Assembly: GCF_002155145.1 (NCBI RefSeq)
Contig: NZ_CP021323.1
Span: 2,604,001-2,668,000, forward strand
Direction: 5' to 3'
Origin: Kushneria konosiri
GTDB lineage: Bacteria > Pseudomonadota > Gammaproteobacteria > Pseudomonadales > Halomonadaceae
DNA length: 64,000 nucleotides
Both the position numbers and the translations under genes were made by a program. Shown piece by piece: positions 33,695 through 41,397 of the stretch (its first letter is position 1; each line of letters begins with the position of its first letter). The notes beneath the pieces were generated by a model. The model was not told where the DNA came from and did no database searches. It saw only the letters and a list, made by a program, of their open reading frames with translations.

Positions 33695-35311
33695 ATGGCA
33701 GTCACTCAGCGTCTGGCCGGCGTTAGGATCCACTTGTCCGGGTCGAACAAAGAATTAAAAGCGGATATCGCTGATTTCGTACAGAAATTCGCCGCGAAAG
33801 TCTTCAGTGAAGGAGGCTCTATTGTCCATGGAAGTCACCCTTCGTTCACTGAGCCACTGCGCAAAGCTGCTGAGGATTTCATTCAAGCTGGTGGGAGCAA
33901 GAGGGCGCTTACCCTAGTGCGGGCGAGGAGCTACTCAACTGACCAGTACACTGCTGAAATTGAAGAGCAGAGAGCATTCGCTTCTGTCGAGATTGTGCCT
34001 GCAGATAACAGCGATGGCCCTGCAGCAGAAGGCCTGACCCCAATGCGTGTTTGGATGGCTAATCGTTCCGAAGCCGTCATCTGCATCGGTGGTGCATGGT
34101 GGGACGTCAATAAAGCAAAAGCAGGCGTTCCCAATGAGCTGGATACGATGCTTGAACTCGGAAAGCCAGGCTTTGTTGTCGCTGGTTTTGGTGGGGCTAT
34201 TGCAGGTTATCTCAAAGAAGATCCTTCGTTGTTATCTCGTTTGCAAAATGGGTTATCCCATGAGGCGAATGCAACCATTGCCAACAGTACATCGGTTGAC
34301 CAAGTCGTAGAGCTGATCGTTGATCAACTGAAGAACCTACCGCTTACTTACCGCAATGTTACGCGCGGCCGAAACTTTCGCATCTTGGCGCTTGATGGAG
34401 GAGGACTCAGAGGTACCTTTACCGCGGCAGTCTTGGCCAAGTGGGACGACATGCTGAAGGCCGGTGGTGGAAGCGACCTTATTTCTCACTTTGACCTAGT
34501 GGCCGGCACATCCACAGGCGCGATTTTGGCTATTGGACTCGCTATGGGTCTGAAACCTCGTGAAATCCTTGAGTTTTACGAAACAAAAGGCCCCCAGATT
34601 TTTCCGAAGGATCGGAAACTGCGACACTGGCTCAAATCCAAGCATGACTCAGCCACACTTCGAGATCTTTTGACAGAAGTGTATGGGGACAAAACGTTGC
34701 AAGCAGATTCCCGCTGCCGGCTAGTAATCCCCACTGTGAGGGCCAAGCAAGGTCAGGCAGAGGCGATCGTCACTCCGCATAGCCCAGATCGAACCGCTTA
34801 CCGAGATATTTCAGCCGTCGAAGCTGCACTGGCTTCCTCTGCCGCGCCTACTTATTTTGATGAAGCTACCTTCGATGGGACTATAGCGCTGGAGACGTTT
34901 TTAGATGGAGGTGTCTGGGCTAATAATCCTATTCTTCCAGCGTTAGCAGAAGCAGTTAGATATTTGAAAATCCCTTTAGATAGAATCGATGTGCTGAGCA
35001 TTGGAACTCTCAGTAGCGAAAGTGATTTTACTGAGCAACTAGGAAAGGGAAAGGCAGGTTGGGCACCTCACAGCGTCGATCTCTTTTTCGCCGCCCAAGA
35101 GCATGGTGCTTTGACACTGGCAGAAAGTTTCCTAGGCCCGACACGTCATGTACGCGTTAACCAGCAAACTCCTGTCGAAATCAAAATGGATGACGTCGAG
35201 GCTATCCAGGAAATGGCACAGCGTGGCAATGATGCTGGCAAAGAGCACTTTGCTGAAGTGCGCTCCAGATTCTTTGACGGCCAACATGTTGATTCTTGGG
35301 AGCGGTTCTGA
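33695..35311 (+). CDS. SLOG-patatin fusion (candidate signal-activated phospholipase)
   Basis: A 538-residue two-domain protein. Residues 1-225 are a SLOG-type Rossmann domain: VRIHLSGS, GGSIVHGSHPSFTEPL, EAVICIGG, and NELDTMLELGKPGFVVAGFG. SLOG domains bind nucleotide signals such as cyclic ADP-ribose in Thoeris ThsA. Residues 228-520 are a patatin phospholipase: oxyanion loop DGGGLRG at 234-240, nucleophile Ser273 in GTSTG, catalytic Asp404 in DGG. All catalytic residues are intact. Placed after two ThsB-like genes, it has the architecture expected of an effector that degrades membranes when bound by a TIR-made signal. That function is inferred. Confidence 0.85.
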   Translation: MAVTQRLAGVRIHLSGSNKELKADIADFVQKFAAKVFSEGGSIVHGSHPSFTEPLRKAAEDFIQAGGSKRALTLVRARSYSTDQYTAEIEEQRAFASVEIVPADNSDGPAAEGLTPMRVWMANRSEAVICIGGAWWDVNKAKAGVPNELDTMLELGKPGFVVAGFGGAIAGYLKEDPSLLSRLQNGLSHEANATIANSTSVDQVVELIVDQLKNLPLTYRNVTRGRNFRILALDGGGLRGTFTAAVLAKWDDMLKAGGGSDLISHFDLVAGTSTGAILAIGLAMGLKPREILEFYETKGPQIFPKDRKLRHWLKSKHDSATLRDLLTEVYGDKTLQADSRCRLVIPTVRAKQGQAEAIVTPHSPDRTAYRDISAVEAALASSAAPTYFDEATFDGTIALETFLDGGVWANNPILPALAEAVRYLKIPLDRIDVLSIGTLSSESDFTEQLGKGKAGWAPHSVDLFFAAQEHGALTLAESFLGPTRHVRVNQQTPVEIKMDDVEAIQEMAQRGNDAGKEHFAEVRSRFFDGQHVDSWERF

Positions 35312-35392
35312 GGATGTGCCGATACTTGAGAGGTAGTCTCTCAGCGATCGTCTGATTGCTAACGCTCAATCTAAACTGATAGCGAGGCTGTC

Positions 35393-36535
35393 ATGTCATT
35401 TATATATCATCTTGCTATCATAGGTGCGCCTTCGGCTGAGCAAATCTTTGAGCTTGAAACGGCTGTAACAGATGCGGTTTCTGGATTTGGCTTGACGTTA
35501 GGCCAAGAGATCGGATGGGAGGTAGCCCCTGCTGACTTTGCTCCTTATCAGCGGCGATCGTCTGCTGCTGTATTTTTTGGCGATGTAGACGCGAACCACT
35601 CCAGTCTATCAAGTTTGCTGAGAGGTGGCGTTCCTATTGTTCCAGTCGTGTCTGACCTAAATCGAGTTGCATTGGAAGTCCCGGAAATCCTTCAGTCATT
35701 AAATTGTTTGTCATACGCAAATGGTGGGGCGAAACGGGTAGCCACTGCGCTCTTGGAATGTGCAGGTTTGCTTCCGAAGCAACGTCGAGTATTTGTCAGT
35801 TATCGACGGGATGAGGCTAGTCAAGCGGCGCTGCAGATGTTCGACGCGCTATCTGCCAAGCATTTCGACGTTTTCTTGGATACTCGTAGCATCGCGCCGG
35901 CAGAAGATTTTCAGACCATGCTGTGGCATCGGCTTTGCGATTCTGATGTGTTGTTGATGCTCGACACGCCTGACTATTTCAACAGTAGATGGACGGCTGC
36001 AGAGTTTGGAAGGGCGCTTGCAAAGGGCATCAGCGTTCTTCGAGTAGGTTGGCCTGAAGCCTGTTGCTCTGATCGCTTGGGAACTGCAAGCCTCGCTGAG
36101 CTTGATACAAGCGAGCTAGACGCTTCATCAGGACGGATTAGTGATCACGCGATTGATCGTATTTGTCTTCAGCTTGAGGAAATCCGCAGCGAAAGTCATG
36201 CAGTGAGAACCGTTAACCTATTGAGCAATCTGCGAATAGGTATTGAGGCTATAGGTGGCGAGGTGATCGGTATGGGCACCGGTCGATGTATTCGAGTACG
36301 CCTTCCCGATGAGCGGATGGTTTTGGTCTACCCAACGGTAGGTGTGCCGACCTCCACGACAATGCATGATGCTTCAATGAACTCTCCTGACGAATCCGTA
36401 GCCATACTCTATGATCATGTAGGCCTACATCCTCAGTGGTTGAGTCACCTTGACTGGCTGGGTCAATATATTCAGGCAACGCGCTGGGTCAAGGCTTGTG
36501 AAGCAGGCTGGCAATTTGCAGACTGGAGGGCATAG
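35393..36535 (+). CDS. TIR protein 4 with extra N- and C-terminal domains
   Basis: A 380-residue protein. Residues 1-130 are an unfamiliar alpha/beta domain (FIYHLAIIGAPSAEQ, VFFGDVD, GGVPIVPVVSD). Residues about 132-250 are a TIR domain: RRVFVSYRRDEASQAALQMF, FDVFLDTRSI, and SRWTAAEFGRAL with catalytic Glu204. The last 110 residues are another unrecognised domain, rich in aromatic residues at the end. GAGG lies shortly before ATG 35393. The next gene starts 2 bases after its stop, so the two products are probably made together and interact. It is most likely an NAD+-consuming enzyme. Confidence 0.8.
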   Translation: MSFIYHLAIIGAPSAEQIFELETAVTDAVSGFGLTLGQEIGWEVAPADFAPYQRRSSAAVFFGDVDANHSSLSSLLRGGVPIVPVVSDLNRVALEVPEILQSLNCLSYANGGAKRVATALLECAGLLPKQRRVFVSYRRDEASQAALQMFDALSAKHFDVFLDTRSIAPAEDFQTMLWHRLCDSDVLLMLDTPDYFNSRWTAAEFGRALAKGISVLRVGWPEACCSDRLGTASLAELDTSELDASSGRISDHAIDRICLQLEEIRSESHAVRTVNLLSNLRIGIEAIGGEVIGMGTGRCIRVRLPDERMVLVYPTVGVPTSTTMHDASMNSPDESVAILYDHVGLHPQWLSHLDWLGQYIQATRWVKACEAGWQFADWRA

Positions 36536-36537
36536 GA

Positions 36538-37104
36538 ATGGGGGCGATTTTCCTTTCAGCAAGCATCCCTGTGATCGGACGAGGGCAATACTATGAGACT
36601 GCTACTCCGTTTCTTATCCAGTGCGCCGTTCGCGAGCTGGCGATTGCTACCGTTCGGCGACACAAGATTGTGTGGGGCGGCCATCCTGCAATTACCCCTA
36701 TGATGTGGAATATCTGCGAAGATCTAGGGGCGAACTACAAAGAATCAGTGATCCTGTATCAAAGCCGCTTTTTCGAGGGTCGCTATCCGGAAGAAAACCA
36801 ACGGTTTGACAACGTAATTTACACCAATCCCGTGCCCGGCGACATCAAGGGTAGCTTGCAACTGATGCGAGAACAGATGCTCTCTAGGGAGGATCTGATC
36901 GGAGCCGTATTTATTGGCGGGATGGATGGCGTTGAAGTTGAATATGACATTTTTAGGCGGTTCAATCCTGAGGCTTTCGTTCTTCCAGTTGCCGCACCAG
37001 GTGGTGCAGCGCTTAATCTCGCTCGGGATAAAGGCTATTTCAATGATCGAGAGCTCGAAAACATAGATTTTGCTACGATATTTAATCGTTATTTACCTGT
37101 GTAA
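36538..37104 (+). CDS. Stand-alone SLOG-domain protein
   Basis: A 188-residue single-domain protein of SLOG type: AIFLSASIP at the start, IVWGGHPAITPMMW, AVFIGGMDGVEVEYDIF, and LPVAAPGGAALNLA. The GGHPAI and GGMDG loops correspond to the nucleotide-contacting loops of SLOG folds. It begins 2 bases after the TIR protein at 35393, which implies translational coupling. It could be the receptor or the regulator of the signal made by that TIR protein. It has no attached effector domain. Confidence 0.75.
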   Translation: MGAIFLSASIPVIGRGQYYETATPFLIQCAVRELAIATVRRHKIVWGGHPAITPMMWNICEDLGANYKESVILYQSRFFEGRYPEENQRFDNVIYTNPVPGDIKGSLQLMREQMLSREDLIGAVFIGGMDGVEVEYDIFRRFNPEAFVLPVAAPGGAALNLARDKGYFNDRELENIDFATIFNRYLPV

Positions 37105-37373
37105 TGGTCGTAACGTGAGGCTCAGTATTTTATGTTTTATGTATGAGTCGTCTCGAATTGCTTACCATCGAATTTGAAGCAAGCGCGCTATACTTCGGTA
37201 AGCGCTATCGATAAAGATAAATACGCCTGAATTTTTAAGCATCTTCCAAATGCGATTGAAGAAGTAGCCCATATCCGTCAATCAAGCTTCATAGTGAAGC
37301 AAAGCCATTAAATAACTGCATCATGTTGTTACCCTGTGGGCAGAATGGATGATAATTTTAGAAGAGAAGAAGA

Positions 37374-37946
37374 ATGGCTGTAATCCGTAAATCTGAGATA
37401 CTTCGTCGTTACAATGATGCACAAAAAATATTATTAGAAGATGTTGATGAACGGCGTTTGGCAGCAGATAGCCTGCAAAAGTCATTTGAATCATTCTCTT
37501 TTTCTGAGCATTACGACATCTTTCTTTCCCATGCATATTCAGATGCGCGAATAGTAAAGCAAATTAGAAACATGCTAATAGCAAAAGGTTATTCCGTATA
37601 TGTTGACTGGATTGAAGATAAGAAATTAGACAGAGGGCAGGTAAGCGAATATACAGCAACAGTGCTGAGAAATAGAATGAACAACTGTTCATCTCTGATT
37701 TATTTAACTTCGGATTCAGCAGAAAAGTCGGTTTGGATGCCATGGGAATTAGGGTATATGGATGCGCGTACTGGAAGGGTATCGATTGCTCCAATTATCG
37801 AAGATGATGATGAAGAGTTTAATGGAAGGGAATATCTAGGCTTATACCCTTATTTAGATCTAACTGGAAATAGTTTTTATATGCATAGAGGAGTTGGATC
37901 TTGGGTTACATTTGAAGAGTGGATGCAAGGGAAAAAACCGAAGTGA
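37374..37946 (+). CDS. TIR-domain protein 5
   Basis: A 190-residue protein with a helical leader of about 45 residues and one TIR domain: YDIFLSHAYSDARIVKQIR, YSVYVDWIEDKKLDR and SSLIYLTSDS, ending with VWMPWELGYMDA, where Glu125 is the catalytic glutamate. It parallels TIR protein 1 (CPWEIGFAD), including the C-terminal GSWVTFEEW-like end. It is AT-rich, unlike the 33-37 kb genes, so it may have been acquired separately. It lies 270 bases after the SLOG gene; that gap shows no gene. Confidence 0.82.
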   Translation: MAVIRKSEILRRYNDAQKILLEDVDERRLAADSLQKSFESFSFSEHYDIFLSHAYSDARIVKQIRNMLIAKGYSVYVDWIEDKKLDRGQVSEYTATVLRNRMNNCSSLIYLTSDSAEKSVWMPWELGYMDARTGRVSIAPIIEDDDEEFNGREYLGLYPYLDLTGNSFYMHRGVGSWVTFEEWMQGKKPK

Positions 37947-38148
37947 AGCTGGGTGTATTTAACAGGCGTATGCATAGGAGGCCAATTGCGCGCCGCAAAC
38001 TATGGTGTACCGCGCACACTTTACCACAACTGACTCGCTTCGTTACTTCCTGTGATGTAGGCGTTAACTTACCGATGGGAATATCATGAAATCACGACCA
38101 CGACTAATGCTTTAAAAATTTATCGCAGCAATTCTCTCGGCAATAAAG

Positions 38149-38364
38149 GTGTATGATAAGCCTGACTTCAAATATCGCGAAGAAACCTTTTTAGTATTAT
38201 TCAAAATAAATGCCAAGTACAATAGGTTGAGTAAAAAGCTGGAAATGAGTAAAAATTTTGCTTACGGGCAATTTCTTAATTCTAAAAAACCAAATGGTGG
38301 GAAAAAGATTTTTTATAACCTGAGTATTCATAAAGAATTTGATGAGCATTACACAAAAGTATAA
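38149..38364 (+). CDS. Possible small AT-rich protein
   Basis: A 71-residue frame with GTG start 38149 and AAAGG directly upstream. The product is basic and Lys-rich with no recognised family. It is the only candidate in a 713-base region (37947-38659) between the last TIR gene and the right att site, and it may be non-coding. Confidence 0.3.
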   Translation: MYDKPDFKYREETFLVLFKINAKYNRLSKKLEMSKNFAYGQFLNSKKPNGGKKIFYNLSIHKEFDEHYTKV

Positions 38365-38592
38365 TTAAAAAAGCATTTCAGCTGACAAGCCGTTAAATGC
38401 GAAGTTGTATCTGCTTTGGCTGAGAGTTCGCTTCTGGCGTAAGCAGTCATTATGCCTTTAGGAGTAGCTGTCTTTCATTTCCTCTGAGGCGTGCTATTCA
38501 GGATAGGGAAGTCCCCAAAAAGGTACATCACCAGTACACACACCAGCTTCGCATGCTATCCTCAAATTTCACTAAGCTACTGATTCCGAAGA

Positions 38593-38600
38593 ACTGTACC
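38593..38600 (-). repeat. Inverse GGTACAGT near the right end
   Basis: ACTGTACC, the reverse complement of the two GGTACAGT copies beside the integrase, lies 60 bases inside the right att site. A possible arm-type integrase site. Confidence 0.3.
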
Positions 38601-38659
38601 TTACGCTCGATTACGGTTGTTTTTCCTTTTGTGTCAGTAACTTATTGTTTTAAAAGCAA

Positions 38660-38705
38660 ACTCATAATCCCTTGGTCGCAGGTTCGAGTCCTGCTGGGCC
38701 CACCA
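38660..38705 (+). repeat. attR: exact 46-bp copy of the tRNA 3' end
   Basis: Base-for-base identical to 18217-18262. The upstream half of the tRNA is missing, so this is not a functional gene. It marks the right end of the 20.4-kb island A and at the same time the left end of the next element, whose integrase stops 39 bases away. Confidence 0.92.
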
Positions 38706-38743
38706 TTAAAATCAAATGGTTACGGGATTATCAGACAGCTTGT

Positions 38744-39742
38744 TCAATGTTTGGTTGCGGTTTGGTTGCTGATGCGCGGCAACTTCGCCATGACACTGTC
38801 CCATCTTGCTGGATCTGCATGCGCGTATCGACTGGTGACCGTCAGCGATGAATGCCCTAGTAGATCCCTAATACTTGTCAGTGTTTCCCCTTTGCTTGCC
38901 AGCAGCGACGCGTAGCAGTGCCGCATGTCATGGAAGCGAATGTCCGGACGTCCGATAGCCTCTCTGGCTTTTTCAAAAGCCCCTCTCACTTTGTCACTTG
39001 TGGTGGCGAAGGGTAGTGCTCCTACCAGCAGTTGAGCTTCATCAGACAGCGGAATGACTCTTGGTTTTCCATTCTTTGTTTGGTTAGGTTTGAGCACGAT
39101 ACGGCCGCTGTAAACATTACTTGGCTCTAAAGCCAAAAGTTCACCTCGCCTCATGCCGGTAAGCATCGCCAGTAAAATTACCTGACGTTCGACTTCGTAT
39201 CGTTTTGGCACTGCCTCCAAAAGTTCGGCAAGCTCCAGCTCGGTCAGATAAACGTGCCGCTCGTTTTTAGGCGACGGTTTACGTAATTTGCCGTCAAGAG
39301 GCAGGTCCAGCCAATCCCACTCACGATAAGCGAGTGACAACACGCGCTTGACTACCTGAATTCGGTTGTTGATAGTCGATTGTGCTAACCCCTTTTCTTT
39401 CAAAGCTTTTTGCATTTTTCGTGCTGCATCGAGCAATTCTTGGCTAATTACAACGTCAGGCGCGTGTTCGTCCATCCACTTTGCGACTAAAAGTATGTGC
39501 TGTTTCTGAGAGCGCACATCATATTCGCTTACCATCCGCTGAAGACCTTCCGAAAAGGTACGCTTGGGTTTGCGTCCCACCACGCCGTTGAATGTGTCCT
39601 CCTGTTGCTGAGCCCCTGCTTTTAAAGCGTACTGCCTTGCTTCTCCTTCTGTTTGAAAAGTTCGTTGAGTACGCTGGCCGTTGACGGTGCAGCGAACGAC
39701 CCACGCGCTGCGATCTTTTCTGTACGAGACTGTGTATCCCAT
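38744..39742 (-). CDS. int: Tyrosine integrase of the second element
   Basis: A 332-residue tyrosine recombinase unrelated in detail to the island A integrase. The N-terminal AP2-like arm-binding region (YTVSYRKDRSAWVVRCTVNG) is followed by a core-binding domain and a catalytic domain with Arg in TGMRRGELLAL, FHDMRHCYASLL, LGHSSLTVTSRYAH. AAGGAGG lies 7 bases before ATG 39742. Its 3' end faces the att copy at 38660-38705. This is the standard layout when the element uses that site. The excisionase gene overlaps its 5' end. Confidence 0.92.
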   Translation of the reverse strand: MGYTVSYRKDRSAWVVRCTVNGQRTQRTFQTEGEARQYALKAGAQQQEDTFNGVVGRKPKRTFSEGLQRMVSEYDVRSQKQHILLVAKWMDEHAPDVVISQELLDAARKMQKALKEKGLAQSTINNRIQVVKRVLSLAYREWDWLDLPLDGKLRKPSPKNERHVYLTELELAELLEAVPKRYEVERQVILLAMLTGMRRGELLALEPSNVYSGRIVLKPNQTKNGKPRVIPLSDEAQLLVGALPFATTSDKVRGAFEKAREAIGRPDIRFHDMRHCYASLLASKGETLTSIRDLLGHSSLTVTSRYAHADPARWDSVMAKLPRISNQTATKH

Positions 39743-39930
39743 TTCCGATCCTCCTTCTGCTGAGGACCGCGCCTGCAGCGTCTAGCGTACTCTTCAACCA
39801 TCTCAGGCTCAAAGCGAACGGCATTGCCCAGTTGTAAGTAGCCGATGCTTTGCTTGTTGCCATAGACCCAGCTCAGGCTCATGCCTAGTCTTTCTGCGAC
39901 CTGTTCAGGCCTTAGTAGCGCTTCGGCCAT
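39622..39930 (-). CDS. AlpA/excisionase-like DNA-binding protein
   Basis: A 102-residue frame whose first 55 residues form a MerR/AlpA-type helix-turn-helix: LLRPEQVAERLGMSLSWVYGN followed by LGNAVRFEPEMVEEYARR. Such small proteins direct excision or activate the integrase gene. The last 40 residues overlap the integrase start by 121 bases in another frame and look unconserved. It lies upstream of and is coupled to the integrase. Confidence 0.75.
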   Translation of the reverse strand: MAEALLRPEQVAERLGMSLSWVYGNKQSIGYLQLGNAVRFEPEMVEEYARRCRRGPQQKEDRKWDTQSRTEKIAARGSFAAPSTASVLNELFKQKEKQGSTL

Positions 39931-40283
39931 AAGGCGCCCTCGTCATTGATTAGCTTATGGCCATATCATCGCGAAGTAGTTAGGTACTTTCTCGCGAGCT
40001 ACTAAGGCTGAAGATCGATTTAAGCAGAGTCATGGTTTTTATTAAAAAAATATGGTTAAGACGTTTTATAAATATAAGTTATTGTTTTATATAATAATTT
40101 TATTTAAACCCTTGAGGTTGCACTGTTATCTGCGCATGCCGGATGACGGGCAGAAGAGAGACGGCTGATAGATTCGCAACTTATAATGCTACCCACTGGA
40201 CGTATTGACCTACGGAATGGTTAGGTGCTCAGTGCGGAGCTAATGCTGTATCTTCGAAAACAGTGTGTAGAAGGAAGCGCAAA

Positions 40284-41348
40284 GTGTCGGGCAATACAGA
40301 AGAACAGCCTGCCGATGAACGACGGCATCGTGTGTATGCGAGCGCTGCCGTGGCCATGCGGTGGGTCGGTAACGAATTAACCGGGCACGCTTGGCAAGTC
40401 GTGGAGCGGGTTTTTGAGCATCAGGGCCTGTCGGATGCGAAGGAGCGAGATGTTCGAATTAACGGGCTATTTGCCGATATGGAAAGCAGTGGCTTCCGAC
40501 CGAGTGAGGCGATGGAGTCTATCGCCTTGAGCCAAGGTAAGGTGGCCCTCAAGGAACAACGCGAGCGGCATGCGGACCTCGCGCTGCGCCAAGCGGTGGC
40601 GGTGATGCATGAAGACCAGATAGCCCTGTCTCCGCTGACGGCCCTTGACATAAGAGCATTTGACATCAATCTGCAGTATGTCTTTCAGCGTATGCAGTCG
40701 TCCCTGCTGGAAGCACAGCGGCACTTGACCGCGCTGGACATCCTGAAGAACCTCGAAGATAAGCACTACAGCCAGCGGGCACGCAAAGGCGGGCACTCTC
40801 GCGCCCGGCCCGCGTCAGAGCGGGATCAACAGGCGCTGTTGGCCGTGATGATCAAGGGTATGTTGTACAACGATCCCGGTGCGATCAAACGTGCCCAACA
40901 TAATCCCGAGGCCGTCGCGCAGGAATGGGCCGTAAGGATTTATGAGCTCAACCGCGACTTCCATATCTTGGATATCATCACTCGCGACAAGCTTGAAGCC
41001 GAGATCCTCACGTTATTGCTGAAGCGTTTGAAGGCCGGTCAGGGCGTCGGCGATCGAGATATTCATTGGCATGTGATGGCCCGTCAGCTGCGGCAACGGC
41101 GTGATGCCTTCCGCAGTGACGGGTCTGCTCGCATGGAAGCCGAGCTGATCCACGAGCGTGGCTTCCGTGAAGGTGTCCAAGGTGTTCTGTTGTACTTGCT
41201 GGAGGATCGGTTCGGAGAGCTACCCGATGAGGCGGTGGAGGCAATTCGTGCGACGCACCACGTTGATAACCTACAGGCCTGCCTAGATCGGTTGCCTGAG
41301 GCGATGTCGTGGCAAGCTGTGCTGCAGGCGCGTGAAACCGCCACATGA
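40284..41348 (+). CDS. Unknown 354-residue protein of the second element
   Basis: A soluble, helical, charged protein of unknown function. AAGGA lies about 8 bases before GTG 40284, preferred to the GTG at 40263. It has no transmembrane segment and no catalytic motif that I recognise; codon usage is normal, so it is probably a true gene. It converges on the DUF3987 gene. In satellite-type islands, proteins of this size next to a DUF3987 ATPase tend to be replication or packaging accessories, but this is only context. The region upstream (39931-40283) is AT-rich and empty. Confidence 0.65.
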   Translation: MSGNTEEQPADERRHRVYASAAVAMRWVGNELTGHAWQVVERVFEHQGLSDAKERDVRINGLFADMESSGFRPSEAMESIALSQGKVALKEQRERHADLALRQAVAVMHEDQIALSPLTALDIRAFDINLQYVFQRMQSSLLEAQRHLTALDILKNLEDKHYSQRARKGGHSRARPASERDQQALLAVMIKGMLYNDPGAIKRAQHNPEAVAQEWAVRIYELNRDFHILDIITRDKLEAEILTLLLKRLKAGQGVGDRDIHWHVMARQLRQRRDAFRSDGSARMEAELIHERGFREGVQGVLLYLLEDRFGELPDEAVEAIRATHHVDNLQACLDRLPEAMSWQAVLQARETAT

Positions 41349-41397
41349 CTTAGGGTAGTACTTGCCGCCCCGGAGGGCGACAAGGCAAAGGGAGGTA

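Noticed and set aside
33695-35311. Canonical Thoeris ThsA
   Set aside because: There is no SIR2 or Macro domain; the effector is a patatin. The term Thoeris-like is used only for the TIR-SLOG logic.
38660-38705. A second tRNA gene
   Set aside because: Only the 3' 46 bases are present; the acceptor 5' strand and D arm are missing, so it is an att copy.
41084-41397. C-terminal extension of the DUF3987 protein
   Set aside because: This stretch is antisense to the 40284 gene and unlike a protein; a frameshift explains it better.
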